Both the position numbers and the translations under genes were made by a program. Shown piece by piece: positions 1-6,311 of a stretch of DNA of 13,688 nucleotides. A model generated the notes under the pieces. The model saw only the letters and a program-made list of their open reading frames with translations. It made no database searches and was not told the DNA's origin. The DNA is from Candidatus Aenigmatarchaeota archaeon (GTDB taxonomy: Archaea > Aenigmatarchaeota > Aenigmatarchaeia > PWEA01): assembly GCA_003554235.1 (NCBI GenBank), contig PWFY01000031.1, positions 1-13,688 on the forward strand. Reading direction: 5' to 3'. The first letter of the stretch is position 1; the number at the start of each line of letters is the position of its first letter.

Positions 1-1
1 A

Positions 2-379
2 GCCGTAGGATGCTTTCTTCACGATATAGGAAAGATGAAGGAGTTTGAAGTCACCACAAATATAAAACAATGCAGGGAAGGCCTTCTAACCGGCCATATA
101 ACCCTCGGACAGGAGATACTCCTGGAAAAACTAAAAGAGCTGGAAAACTTTCCCGATAACCTGAAGTACAAGCTCCTTCACATAATAGTTTCGCACCACG
201 GAAAGAACGAATACGGCGCCGTTAAGGAACCGATGTTCCCAGAAGCCCTGGCAATACACTACTTAGACGAGCTGGACTCACAGACCGTGCAACTTGTAGA
301 TCTGAAAGAGAACGCTAAAACAGATGATTTCCACAAATGGACAGGTAAAAATAGATTTGGACAAATATATCTGGAATAG
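2..379 (+). CDS. YhaM-type HD-domain 3'-5' exoribonuclease, C-terminal part (5' truncated)
   Basis: The reading frame is open from base 2, so the gene starts before the window; the ATG at 35 is internal. The first visible residues contain LHDIGK (bases 17-34), the His-Asp signature of the HD metal-dependent phosphohydrolase superfamily. Further on, TGHITLGQEI, HIIVSHHGKNEYGA and HYLDELD fall in the order and spacing of the second half of YhaM-like HD exonucleases, whose His and Asp residues bind two metals. In known members an N-terminal OB-fold nucleic-acid-binding domain precedes the HD domain; that part would lie upstream and cannot be seen. The family trims RNA (and some DNA) from the 3' end in the cytoplasm. 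It is best known from Firmicutes, so an archaeal copy is notable. The gene is tail-to-tail with the PIN-like gene, 4 bases apart. Confidence in an HD hydrolase is high and in the YhaM subtype moderate to high. Confidence 0.8.
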   Translation, partial: AVGCFLHDIGKMKEFEVTTNIKQCREGLLTGHITLGQEILLEKLKELENFPDNLKYKLLHIIVSHHGKNEYGAVKEPMFPEALAIHYLDELDSQTVQLVDLKENAKTDDFHKWTGKNRFGQIYLE

Positions 380-383
380 TATA

Positions 384-1436
384 CTACAACATATCTTCCT
401 CAAACAGACATTTTAAGATGAAGTCAGCGCAGTCCGGTAAAAGAGGAACAGACTCCGAGCCGACATCCTTTTCAAGATCTTTCAGATCCCTGTTGTTTTT
501 GAAGTCTGAATCGTATGTTATAACCGCAAATTTGTCGTATTCTTCTCCGGCAGCCTCTATGATTGCTGCGTCTTCGGGATCGTAAGATTTTTCTTTATGT
601 GAACTATCGGAAGGATGCTCCTTGTTTTTGTATTTATTGGATATAGGCAGGGGTCTACTGATCTCTTCAAGACAGTCTATGAACTCGTAGTCATAGTGCT
701 TGTTGTATCCATTCCTTGTACAGTAGTCGCCGGCTTCTGTTAACATATCATCGGGATGACGAATATCCAGGTTCACACCGCTGTTTCTGTACTCTAAAAC
801 GTTGTCAATAAGTTCGAGGGGCTTTTCCCAGGATACAACGGTTGTTCTACTGAGCGATCTGATGACTTCTTCGTAAATTTTGCCTTTATCTAAGATCCGT
901 CTCCCATCAACGGCCTGGAGATCGTAATCCAGATCATCGAGAACGTCCTCTAGCTCTTCGGCCATGCCTTCGACCTTATCTCTAGCCCTTCTCTGTAGCA
1001 TGTCGGGATTCTCGAGCTTAATTTTTTTGGATTGATCGATTATTCCCCAGACAACACTATGGTCAAAAATCAGGGCCTCCATATCTTTGAAATCAGATAG
1101 CTCGATTTCAGAATGATATGAAAAGGGGACTTGTAGGTGTTTGCTACTTCTTTTCACATTTGAAGCAATCGAGTGCAGTTTATCAACACTTTCATTGTTA
1201 TACTTCCCTTCGAGATGTCTTTCAGGGTATACCTTGTATAGTCTTGCTTCTATCTTATTTGCTTGTTCTTCGGCGTGACCCGTGGGAAGCTTCATACCAT
1301 AGTAAAAATCTTCTACCTTTTCCAATGTATCGATGTCATAGCCTCGGCCCTCAAGAACCTCTTGGAAATTCCTCAAATTTTCGCCGCCGGAGACTTCAGA
1401 CAATGCTTTAAAAACTGTTTCATCGAAGGAGCTCAT
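384..1436 (-). CDS. PIN-like domain protein, putative ribonuclease (350 aa), second gene of a nuclease pair
   Basis: I do not recognise the full-length protein. The C-terminal third contains DPEDAAIIEAAGEEY (residues 286-300) followed by FAVITYDSDF (303-312) and LLPDCADFIL (332-341). This matches the end of PIN domains, where an Asp in a helix and a second Asp after a hydrophobic strand bind metal and a 'P..F' segment closes the fold. A likely first strand is ALIFDHSVVW (121-130) with Asp125 as first acidic ligand; a Glu near 189-190 could be the second. Asp125 to Asp309 spans about 185 residues, longer than a usual PIN domain of about 130, so an insertion between strands is implied. Residues 1-115 are unassigned. 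PIN domains are mostly Mg-dependent RNases. The start at 1436 is supported by GAGGT at 1445-1449, 8 bases upstream, overlapping the stop codon of the PD-(D/E)XK gene, so translation is probably coupled. The function of the pair is unknown. Confidence 0.6.
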   Translation of the reverse strand: MSSFDETVFKALSEVSGGENLRNFQEVLEGRGYDIDTLEKVEDFYYGMKLPTGHAEEQANKIEARLYKVYPERHLEGKYNNESVDKLHSIASNVKRSSKHLQVPFSYHSEIELSDFKDMEALIFDHSVVWGIIDQSKKIKLENPDMLQRRARDKVEGMAEELEDVLDDLDYDLQAVDGRRILDKGKIYEEVIRSLSRTTVVSWEKPLELIDNVLEYRNSGVNLDIRHPDDMLTEAGDYCTRNGYNKHYDYEFIDCLEEISRPLPISNKYKNKEHPSDSSHKEKSYDPEDAAIIEAAGEEYDKFAVITYDSDFKNNRDLKDLEKDVGSESVPLLPDCADFILKCLFEEDML

Positions 1437-1447
1437 AATCCACTACC

Positions 1448-2185
1448 TCATGTATTTTTGTCCTTGGCCCACATAGCATAATGGGGTGCCTCATCCAGGA
1501 TCTCATCCTTTATACTGTAATCTACATCACGGGGGTCGTATTCACTATCAACGCTTTTCAAGCCAACGTCCTTGGCCTTGATATATGTTTTTACTTCATA
1601 GTCCTCGTGTTCTGCCATGAGCTTCCTTTTTCTGTTCTTCAACCTCTCTATAGTAGAAATACATAGATTTTCTTTTACAGGCATGACTGTATTACAGATG
1701 GCTATCTCCTTTTCTTCTTTACTCTCAGCAAAAACAGATACTATACCATCCTGCTCCAGTATCTGATCTGTGTGTGGCCTAGAGTTCTTTCTATAGAACT
1801 TCTTGTCCTTTGATATAGTTTCGTATATACCTTCCTTTTCGAACTCCCTGATTACCTCTTCCTTTAGATCCGAATCGCTTTCGGCAAGTATTTCCTGGAA
1901 CTGATCACCAAGTCGCATGCAAGTTCTTATATCACCGCCGGGAAAAATTTTCTCGTAGTGTTTTTTGGCCCTTACCAGCTGACTGTAAGCCTTCTTTACA
2001 AACGAAGCCGCATCATAGGTTTTGACTTCACAAAGCACGTACAGATCCTCATCGAAATCCATTGCAAATATGTCTGGCTCGCCTCCTATCTTGCCATTTT
2101 CTTTGTGATATGTCATCTCTAAAATAATTTTGTCCAGTTCACCAGAAACTTTGCCACCTTTTTCAAAGCTGTAGCCTTCCTCCAT
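1448..2185 (-). CDS. PD-(D/E)XK nuclease-like protein (245 aa), first gene of the nuclease pair
   Basis: Near the N-terminus the protein has GGEPDIFAMDF (residues 34-44) followed by LYVLCEVKTYD (48-58). Asp38, Glu53 and Lys55 form the PD-x(n)-E-x-K signature of the restriction-endonuclease-like fold, and Glu16 is a possible extra acidic residue. The following helix (AASFVKKAYSQLVRAKKHYE) fits the amphipathic helix after the core strands. Residues from about 125 on are unassigned. The frame stays open to 2332, but I place the start at ATG 2185: AAGGAGA at 2191-2197 is an excellent Shine-Dalgarno 6 bases away, and a TATA-like GATATATATC at 2237-2246 predicts a transcript start near 2215, inside the longer frame. 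The longer version would add a hydrophobic stretch that looks like translated promoter DNA. Substrate and role are unknown; repair, defence or RNA processing are all possible. The base composition is more AT-rich than the housekeeping genes. Confidence 0.65.
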   Translation of the reverse strand: MEEGYSFEKGGKVSGELDKIILEMTYHKENGKIGGEPDIFAMDFDEDLYVLCEVKTYDAASFVKKAYSQLVRAKKHYEKIFPGGDIRTCMRLGDQFQEILAESDSDLKEEVIREFEKEGIYETISKDKKFYRKNSRPHTDQILEQDGIVSVFAESKEEKEIAICNTVMPVKENLCISTIERLKNRKRKLMAEHEDYEVKTYIKAKDVGLKSVDSEYDPRDVDYSIKDEILDEAPHYAMWAKDKNT

Positions 2186-2236
2186 AAATCTCTCCTTTTG
2201 ATCCAACAATACCTCATCATGCCCGCGGCTAGAATA

Positions 2237-2246
2237 GATATATATC
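2237..2246 (-). promoter_or_regulatory. TATA-like promoter of the PD-(D/E)XK/PIN operon
   Basis: GATATATATC (palindromic as written) lies about 26 bases before a predicted transcript start near 2215, which is followed by the Shine-Dalgarno at 2191-2197 and ATG at 2185. The parts form a coherent leadered archaeal promoter of about 30 bases of leader. This is inferred from spacing only. Confidence 0.45.
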
Positions 2247-2434
2247 ACCTCTGTTTTTTGTTTTTTCGTAAGAAAAAAAGAGAGGACAGTAAAGACTATC
2301 ATCAAAAAATATGTGTCCTCCTGTAGGTACAACGTCTGCTTCTGTTCTGATCCAACCCCCTCACTTCAAACGCTACTAAAGTACAATTAGATGCAAAGAG
2401 TTATTAATATTTTCCCTTGTCAAAAAAAGCAAGC

Positions 2435-2444
2435 TACTTAAAGT
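2435..2444 (+). promoter_or_regulatory. TATA-like promoter of the 70-aa gene
   Basis: TACTTAAAGT is centred about 33 bases before ATG 2473, predicting a transcript start around 2466-2470 and an almost leaderless mRNA. This placement excludes the TTG at 2455 as a start, because it would lie upstream of the predicted transcript 5' end. Confidence 0.45.
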
Positions 2445-2472
2445 TTTATGGTCATTGGGCTACCTGATCACA

Positions 2473-2685
2473 ATGGGTCTAACAAAACTTCTTTCAGATA
2501 TTGCATACGGCAAAGCAAAAGATTACATAGATGACTTTTCCGGAGCAACGAAGTACAGAGATGGTTCTTTGCTGGACGAGACCGAAGAAAAATCAGCAGA
2601 AGCAAAGCTATTCAGATCAACAATGGAACATGACAAAAGCGGAATGAAAGAATCGGTGAACGAAATTAAAGAAGAGTTTGATTAG
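2473..2685 (+). CDS. Small hypothetical protein, 70 aa
   Basis: Not recognised. The protein is short, acidic and predicted helical, beginning MGLTKLLSDIAYGKAKDYIDDF and ending in a Glu/Lys-rich helix (ESVNEIKEEFD). There are no cysteines, membrane segments or catalytic motifs. The frame extends to a TTG at 2455, but the TATA-like box at 2435-2444 makes ATG 2473 the better start, giving an almost leaderless mRNA. The gene is tail-to-tail with the aCPSF2-type gene and the two ends overlap by 4 bases. It does not share a transcript with any visible neighbour. It is credible as a gene because promoter, start and end all fit, but a chance frame remains possible. Confidence 0.5.
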   Translation: MGLTKLLSDIAYGKAKDYIDDFSGATKYRDGSLLDETEEKSAEAKLFRSTMEHDKSGMKESVNEIKEEFD

Positions 2686-3953
2686 ATAGTAACTTCGTCT
2701 CCGTTTTCGGGAGCCACTGCTTCGTATCCTCTTTTCCTCAAATCCTCTACAAAACCTTCAAGTTCGTCTCCATGCATGGCTATAACTTTTTTAGGATCCA
2801 CTTTATCTATATACTCAAACAGCTCCTTCCTGCCGACATGGGCCGAGAAATCAAAAAGCTCATAATAACACTGCACGTCCAGATCAGGACCGTCTGGTTT
2901 GTATATGCCAGTGTCAAGTAGTTTTCTGCCTGCAGTGCCCTCTACCTGGTAACCTGTCATAAGTATAGAACAGTTCTCTTCGTTGTATATTTCTTCTATA
3001 TAGTAGGCGAAGGGACCGCCACCAAGCATTCCAGCCGTTGTCACAATTACACTCGGGCCCTCAAGAGCTCTTTTCCTTTCATCGTCATCTCCGGGTGTTC
3101 TGACGTTATGATAGGCTTCTTTGAGTTCATCGGGATATCTCAGAAACTCCGGATATCTCAATATCTTCTTCGTTGCCTCTACAGCCATACCGTCAAGATA
3201 TATGGGAGCTTCTATTCCGTGTTCATGTAAAACCAGAAGCATCTCCTGGCTCCTGCCTATTGCAAAAGAAGGCACCAAAACAACACCATCCTTTGCAAGT
3301 CTTTCCTTAACCCGTTGGATAAACTTATCTTCAAGTTCTTTTCTTGGACTGTGGTCTATGTCGGCGTATGTAGATTCTGTTATTAATACATCGGTATCAG
3401 GATAGTCTGGGTCAGAACCTTTCATCAGCTTTGTATCTATGGTATTTATATCGCCTGTATAAAGTACGGTCTCTTCGCCTGTATCTACAAAGAAGGAACA
3501 GCTTCCAGGCACATGTCCAGCATCGTATATAGAGACATCAGATGTGCCGACAGGAAAGGTCTGTCCAGTGGTAACTCTCCTGTGATTCCTTGTTGCCTTT
3601 TCGATGTCCGATTCAAGAAAATCCTGTTCTCTTCCTTTTATCTTGGCTATCTTTATAGAATCCTTCCAAAGTGTCTTTGAAAGATCAAAGGTAGTTGCAG
3701 TTGAAAAAAATTCTCCCTTGTAGCCCTGGTTATACAACCTCGGCACGAGGCCTGAATGATCAAGATGACAATGTGTCAATAAAACGCCATCTATCTTAAG
3801 ATTGACATTTTCGGGCCTGCTTACCGACTCCTCTACTTCGGGACCATTTAGCTTGATGCCATAGTCAAAGAGCATCTTCTCGGCTCCCGTGTCCAAAAGA
3901 ACTGCTGACCTCCCAACTTCATTACAACCTCCCAAAAACTTTAAAGACGACAT
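2682..3953 (-). CDS. aCPSF2-type metallo-beta-lactamase/beta-CASP ribonuclease
   Basis: This is a complete 423-residue protein of the CPSF73-like beta-CASP nuclease family. It opens with FLGGCNEVGRSAVLLD, typical of the archaeal KH-less CPSF2 group. Visible motifs are HCHLDH (61-66, motif 2), AGHVPGS (145-151, motif 3), YTGD with Asp168 (motif 4), TEST with Glu193 (motif A), DFSAH with His372 (motif B) and MHGD with His394 (motif C). All zinc ligands are present, so it should be active. The family cleaves and in part trims RNA from the 5' side, in mRNA processing and decay or transcript 3'-end formation. At about 420 residues without N-terminal KH domains it is aCPSF2 rather than aCPSF1; the opening motif argues against aRNase J. 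It follows the NIF3-like gene by 10 bases, with GAGGT at 3961-3965 overlapping that gene's stop, indicating translational coupling. Confidence 0.9.
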   Translation of the reverse strand: MSSLKFLGGCNEVGRSAVLLDTGAEKMLFDYGIKLNGPEVEESVSRPENVNLKIDGVLLTHCHLDHSGLVPRLYNQGYKGEFFSTATTFDLSKTLWKDSIKIAKIKGREQDFLESDIEKATRNHRRVTTGQTFPVGTSDVSIYDAGHVPGSCSFFVDTGEETVLYTGDINTIDTKLMKGSDPDYPDTDVLITESTYADIDHSPRKELEDKFIQRVKERLAKDGVVLVPSFAIGRSQEMLLVLHEHGIEAPIYLDGMAVEATKKILRYPEFLRYPDELKEAYHNVRTPGDDDERKRALEGPSVIVTTAGMLGGGPFAYYIEEIYNEENCSILMTGYQVEGTAGRKLLDTGIYKPDGPDLDVQCYYELFDFSAHVGRKELFEYIDKVDPKKVIAMHGDELEGFVEDLRKRGYEAVAPENGDEVTI

Positions 3954-3963
3954 GTTTTAAACC

Positions 3964-4923
3964 TCAATCTCTCTCCACTCTCTTGAAACCCGACAGTTCA
4001 AGTATTTCTACATCAAACTCCTCCTGTACCTTATCTAGTAAAAGGTTTATCCCGAGTGAATCAGAGGGCATATGCCCAGCAGAAATTATGTTTATATTTT
4101 CTTCCTTTGCTTTTTCTATCTGTTTCTTCGGAGCATGCATAACGACCAGGGTATCTATACCAGACTCGACCATCTTTTCTATAAGATCCTCCTTGAGGGA
4201 TGTACCTCCTGTGAAACCTAGAACCTCTATCTTCCCGGCCCTGTTGTCCTTGCTACCGGCAAAGACCTCGGGACCCATATCATAGTCAAGTGACCACTCG
4301 TACTCCGGTATTTGAAGTACAGTGTCGACAACGTCTCCAAGTGTTTCCGGATCTTCTTTTTTCAGGTGATCTTTCATGAACTGGTATGCATGGTTGTCGC
4401 ATATAGTATGCAGAGTCATAAAGGGAATATCGAGAAGCTCTGCGGTCTGTGGTGCCCTGGGATGGTTGGACGCATGCACACCCTTCTTTACCTCCTCGGC
4501 CCTCGGCCTAACAATGCCTTCGGCCTGGGAAACAGGTATTCCGGCCTGTTCGAGTGTATCAACCTGTAGCCCCATAACATTATGTAGGTTTGCCAAAGCC
4601 CTTCCCTCGGGATGATCTCCGAAGGCCGCGTCTATACCCTCACCTTTCTCATTCAGTCTGTCTATAAGTATTAGATCCTGTGTTTCGATGTCTATACCCA
4701 CTGCAATTTTCTCTACCTCTCTTCCACCGGCGTATATCACCTTTGAATCGTCGAAGGGGTTTTCCAGACGGTCCTTGTCGTAGTGTTCCTTTTTCTTCCC
4801 TTCCATCTCTTCGTACTTCTCCTTCCTCTTCTCGAGGATTTCTTTGATCTTTTCCTCATCTCTGGGGTCCTCTCTCTTTCCTTCCTCTACTGCAAAATTG
4901 TAAATTTCATCAAGCTTCGGCAT
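3964..4923 (-). CDS. NIF3-like metal-binding protein (archaeal NIF3 family)
   Basis: The 319-residue protein resembles archaeal members of the NIF3 (NGG1-interacting factor 3 / YbgI) family. After a charged helical N-terminus (1-60), a core begins around AVGIDIETQDLILIDRL (74-90). Candidate metal ligands are GDHPEG (His104), NLHNVMGLQVD (His114), HASNHPR (His150, His154), TLHTICDNH (His172, His178) and SAGHMPSDSLG (His284 with Asp288) near the C-terminus. Family members form toroidal assemblies with a dinuclear metal site, and their reaction is poorly defined; the old 'GTP cyclohydrolase 1 type 2' label is unreliable. It heads an operon with the aCPSF2-type nuclease, 10 bases downstream, which suggests but does not prove a nucleic-acid link. 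TATTTAAATA at 4951-4960 is its probable promoter, and GGGTGA just before the ATG is a weak ribosome binding site. Confidence 0.7.
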   Translation of the reverse strand: MPKLDEIYNFAVEEGKREDPRDEEKIKEILEKRKEKYEEMEGKKKEHYDKDRLENPFDDSKVIYAGGREVEKIAVGIDIETQDLILIDRLNEKGEGIDAAFGDHPEGRALANLHNVMGLQVDTLEQAGIPVSQAEGIVRPRAEEVKKGVHASNHPRAPQTAELLDIPFMTLHTICDNHAYQFMKDHLKKEDPETLGDVVDTVLQIPEYEWSLDYDMGPEVFAGSKDNRAGKIEVLGFTGGTSLKEDLIEKMVESGIDTLVVMHAPKKQIEKAKEENINIISAGHMPSDSLGINLLLDKVQEEFDVEILELSGFKRVERD

Positions 4924-4950
4924 AGTTTCACCCTTAGGATTTATCCTTTG

Positions 4951-4960
4951 TATTTAAATA
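4951..4960 (-). promoter_or_regulatory. TATA box of the NIF3-aCPSF2 operon
   Basis: TATTTAAATA is centred about 32 bases before ATG 4923, predicting transcription from near 4929. The sequence is palindromic, so orientation rests on its distance to the minus-strand start; on the plus strand it would lie about 80 bases before serS, which has its own box. Confidence 0.55.
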
Positions 4961-5005
4961 ACTTTTCAGTTGGAGAACTGACAAGAAAAGACCATATGAA
5001 TCTAG

Positions 5006-5014
5006 CTTTAAAAA
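5006..5014 (+). promoter_or_regulatory. TATA box of serS (leaderless)
   Basis: CTTTAAAAA is centred 27 bases before ATG 5037. With the usual archaeal TATA-to-start distance, transcription begins at or within a base or two of the A of the ATG, so the mRNA should be leaderless. No Shine-Dalgarno motif is present, consistent with this. Confidence 0.6.
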
Positions 5015-5036
5015 CTACAACCACCAATTTTTACTC

Positions 5037-6311
5037 ATGCTTGACATAGAGTTGTTGAGAGAAGACCCTGATAGGGTAAAGAAGTCACAAAAAAGAAGAG
5101 GTAAACCAACGGAAACCGTCGACAGGGTTCTGGAAGCAGACAAAGAATGGCGTGAGACACTACAAAGGGTGCAGGATCTCCGTCAGAAAAGGAACGAAAA
5201 AACGGAGAAAATTTCAGAGATGAAACAGAAGGGAAAGAATGCGGAGAACGAAATAAAGGAGATGAAAAAGGTCAAGGAGAAACTGGAGGAGCTGGAAGAA
5301 AAGTTGGAGAAAAGTAAGGAAAAAAGGAATGAGCTCCTGAAAAAAATACCAAACATACTGAACGAAGAGGTCCCGGAAGGCGAAGGAGAGGGGGACAATG
5401 TCGAAATAAGGAGGTGGGGTGAGGAACCGGGGTTCGACTTCGAGCCGAAGGTTCATACTGAAATACTGGAAGACAAAGGTCTATTGGATGTGGAAAGGGG
5501 TTCCAAGGTAGCAGGATCCGACTTCTACTTTCTGAAAGCAGAACTGGTCGAGCTTGATCTGGCACTACAACGGTTTGCCTTGGACTTTCTAAAACAAAAA
5601 GGCTACAGAATAATCCAGCCGCCGTATCTTGTTAACACGGAAGTATACGAAGGCATATCCGGAGCTACAGACGGAACAGGCGAGGAGTCCTACAAAGTAG
5701 AGGACAAAGATCTCTGGCTTATACCTACTTCTGAGTATCCCGTGGGTGGAATGTTCCAGGACGAAACTTTCCTCGAGGAAGAGCTTCCCGTAAAGCTGTG
5801 TGCTGTTTCCCCATGCTTCAGAAGAGAAGGCGGTGGACACGGAAAATATTCTCGTGGTTTGTACCGTATGCATCAGTTCAACAAGGTTGAGCAGTTTGTA
5901 TTCTGCAAGCCCGAAGAATCGTGGGACTGCTTCGAAGAGCTGCAGGAAAACGCCGAAGAGCTGTACCAAAAGCTTGGTCTACATTACAGGGTGGTAAATG
6001 CCTGCACAGGCGATATAAGCGACAAGGCCGCCAAGCTATACGACGTGGAGTGCTGGATGGCCGATGGAAATTTCCACGAGACGGGATCAAACTCCAACTG
6101 CCTCGACTACCAGGCCAGGAACCTCGAAATAAAGTACAGAGAAGGGGAAGGGAAGCCACCCAAGGGTTATGTGCACACATTGAACAACACTGCTTTGGCA
6201 ACAAGTAGAACTATGATAGCTATAATCGAGCAGAATCAAAGGAAAGACGGAAGCGTTGAAATACCAGAGGTTCTAAGACCGTACATGGACGGCAAGGAAG
6301 TTATAGGCTAA
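5037..6311 (+). CDS. serS: Seryl-tRNA synthetase
   Basis: This is a full-length 424-residue class II aminoacyl-tRNA synthetase that charges tRNA-Ser (and tRNA-Sec where present) with serine in the cytoplasm. Residues about 30-105 are a long charged antiparallel coiled coil, the tRNA-binding arm of SerRS. The catalytic domain contains the serine-pocket segment LIPTSEYPV, motif 2 FRREGGGHGKYSRGLYRMHQF (from Phe261) and motif 3 HTLNNTALATSRTMIAIIEQ (from His380). It ends with a typical VPEVLRPYM-like tail, here IPEVLRPYM. It is the common SerRS type, not the rare zinc-dependent methanogen form. The start at 5037 is fixed by the TATA box at 5006-5014 and by the conserved MLDIELLREDPDRV opening. 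Its 3' end overlaps the convergent orphan gene by 11 bases. Local composition is G+C-richer than the orphan gene it meets. Confidence 0.97.
   Translation: MLDIELLREDPDRVKKSQKRRGKPTETVDRVLEADKEWRETLQRVQDLRQKRNEKTEKISEMKQKGKNAENEIKEMKKVKEKLEELEEKLEKSKEKRNELLKKIPNILNEEVPEGEGEGDNVEIRRWGEEPGFDFEPKVHTEILEDKGLLDVERGSKVAGSDFYFLKAELVELDLALQRFALDFLKQKGYRIIQPPYLVNTEVYEGISGATDGTGEESYKVEDKDLWLIPTSEYPVGGMFQDETFLEEELPVKLCAVSPCFRREGGGHGKYSRGLYRMHQFNKVEQFVFCKPEESWDCFEELQENAEELYQKLGLHYRVVNACTGDISDKAAKLYDVECWMADGNFHETGSNSNCLDYQARNLEIKYREGEGKPPKGYVHTLNNTALATSRTMIAIIEQNQRKDGSVEIPEVLRPYMDGKEVIG

Larger units (their letters stand above)
2186..2472. other. Divergent intergenic region, 287 bases
   Basis: This AT-rich stretch separates the nuclease operon from the 70-residue gene. 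It carries the minus-strand promoter at 2237-2246 and the plus-strand promoter at 2435-2444. On the minus strand a run of T then A (around 2255-2280) encodes the low-complexity hydrophobic tail of a longer reading frame, which I consider non-coding. No RNA gene or clear repeat was seen. Confidence 0.5.

Noticed and set aside
1118..1666. Several plus-strand frames opposite the PIN and PD-(D/E)XK genes
   Set aside because: They are shadows of the minus-strand genes, which have coherent domains, ribosome binding sites and operon structure.
2213..2220. ATGATGA on the minus strand, matching a C box of C/D guide RNAs
   Set aside because: No CTGA D box occurs at a suitable distance and the site lies in the leader of the nuclease operon.
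2252..2332. Apparent N-terminal membrane segment of the PD-(D/E)XK protein
   Set aside because: It lies upstream of the predicted TATA box and Shine-Dalgarno, so it is most likely untranslated.
5183..5565. Overlapping minus-strand frames rich in Ser, Phe and Leu opposite serS
   Set aside because: They are antisense translations of the Glu/Lys-rich coiled-coil arm of SerRS, a common artefact.
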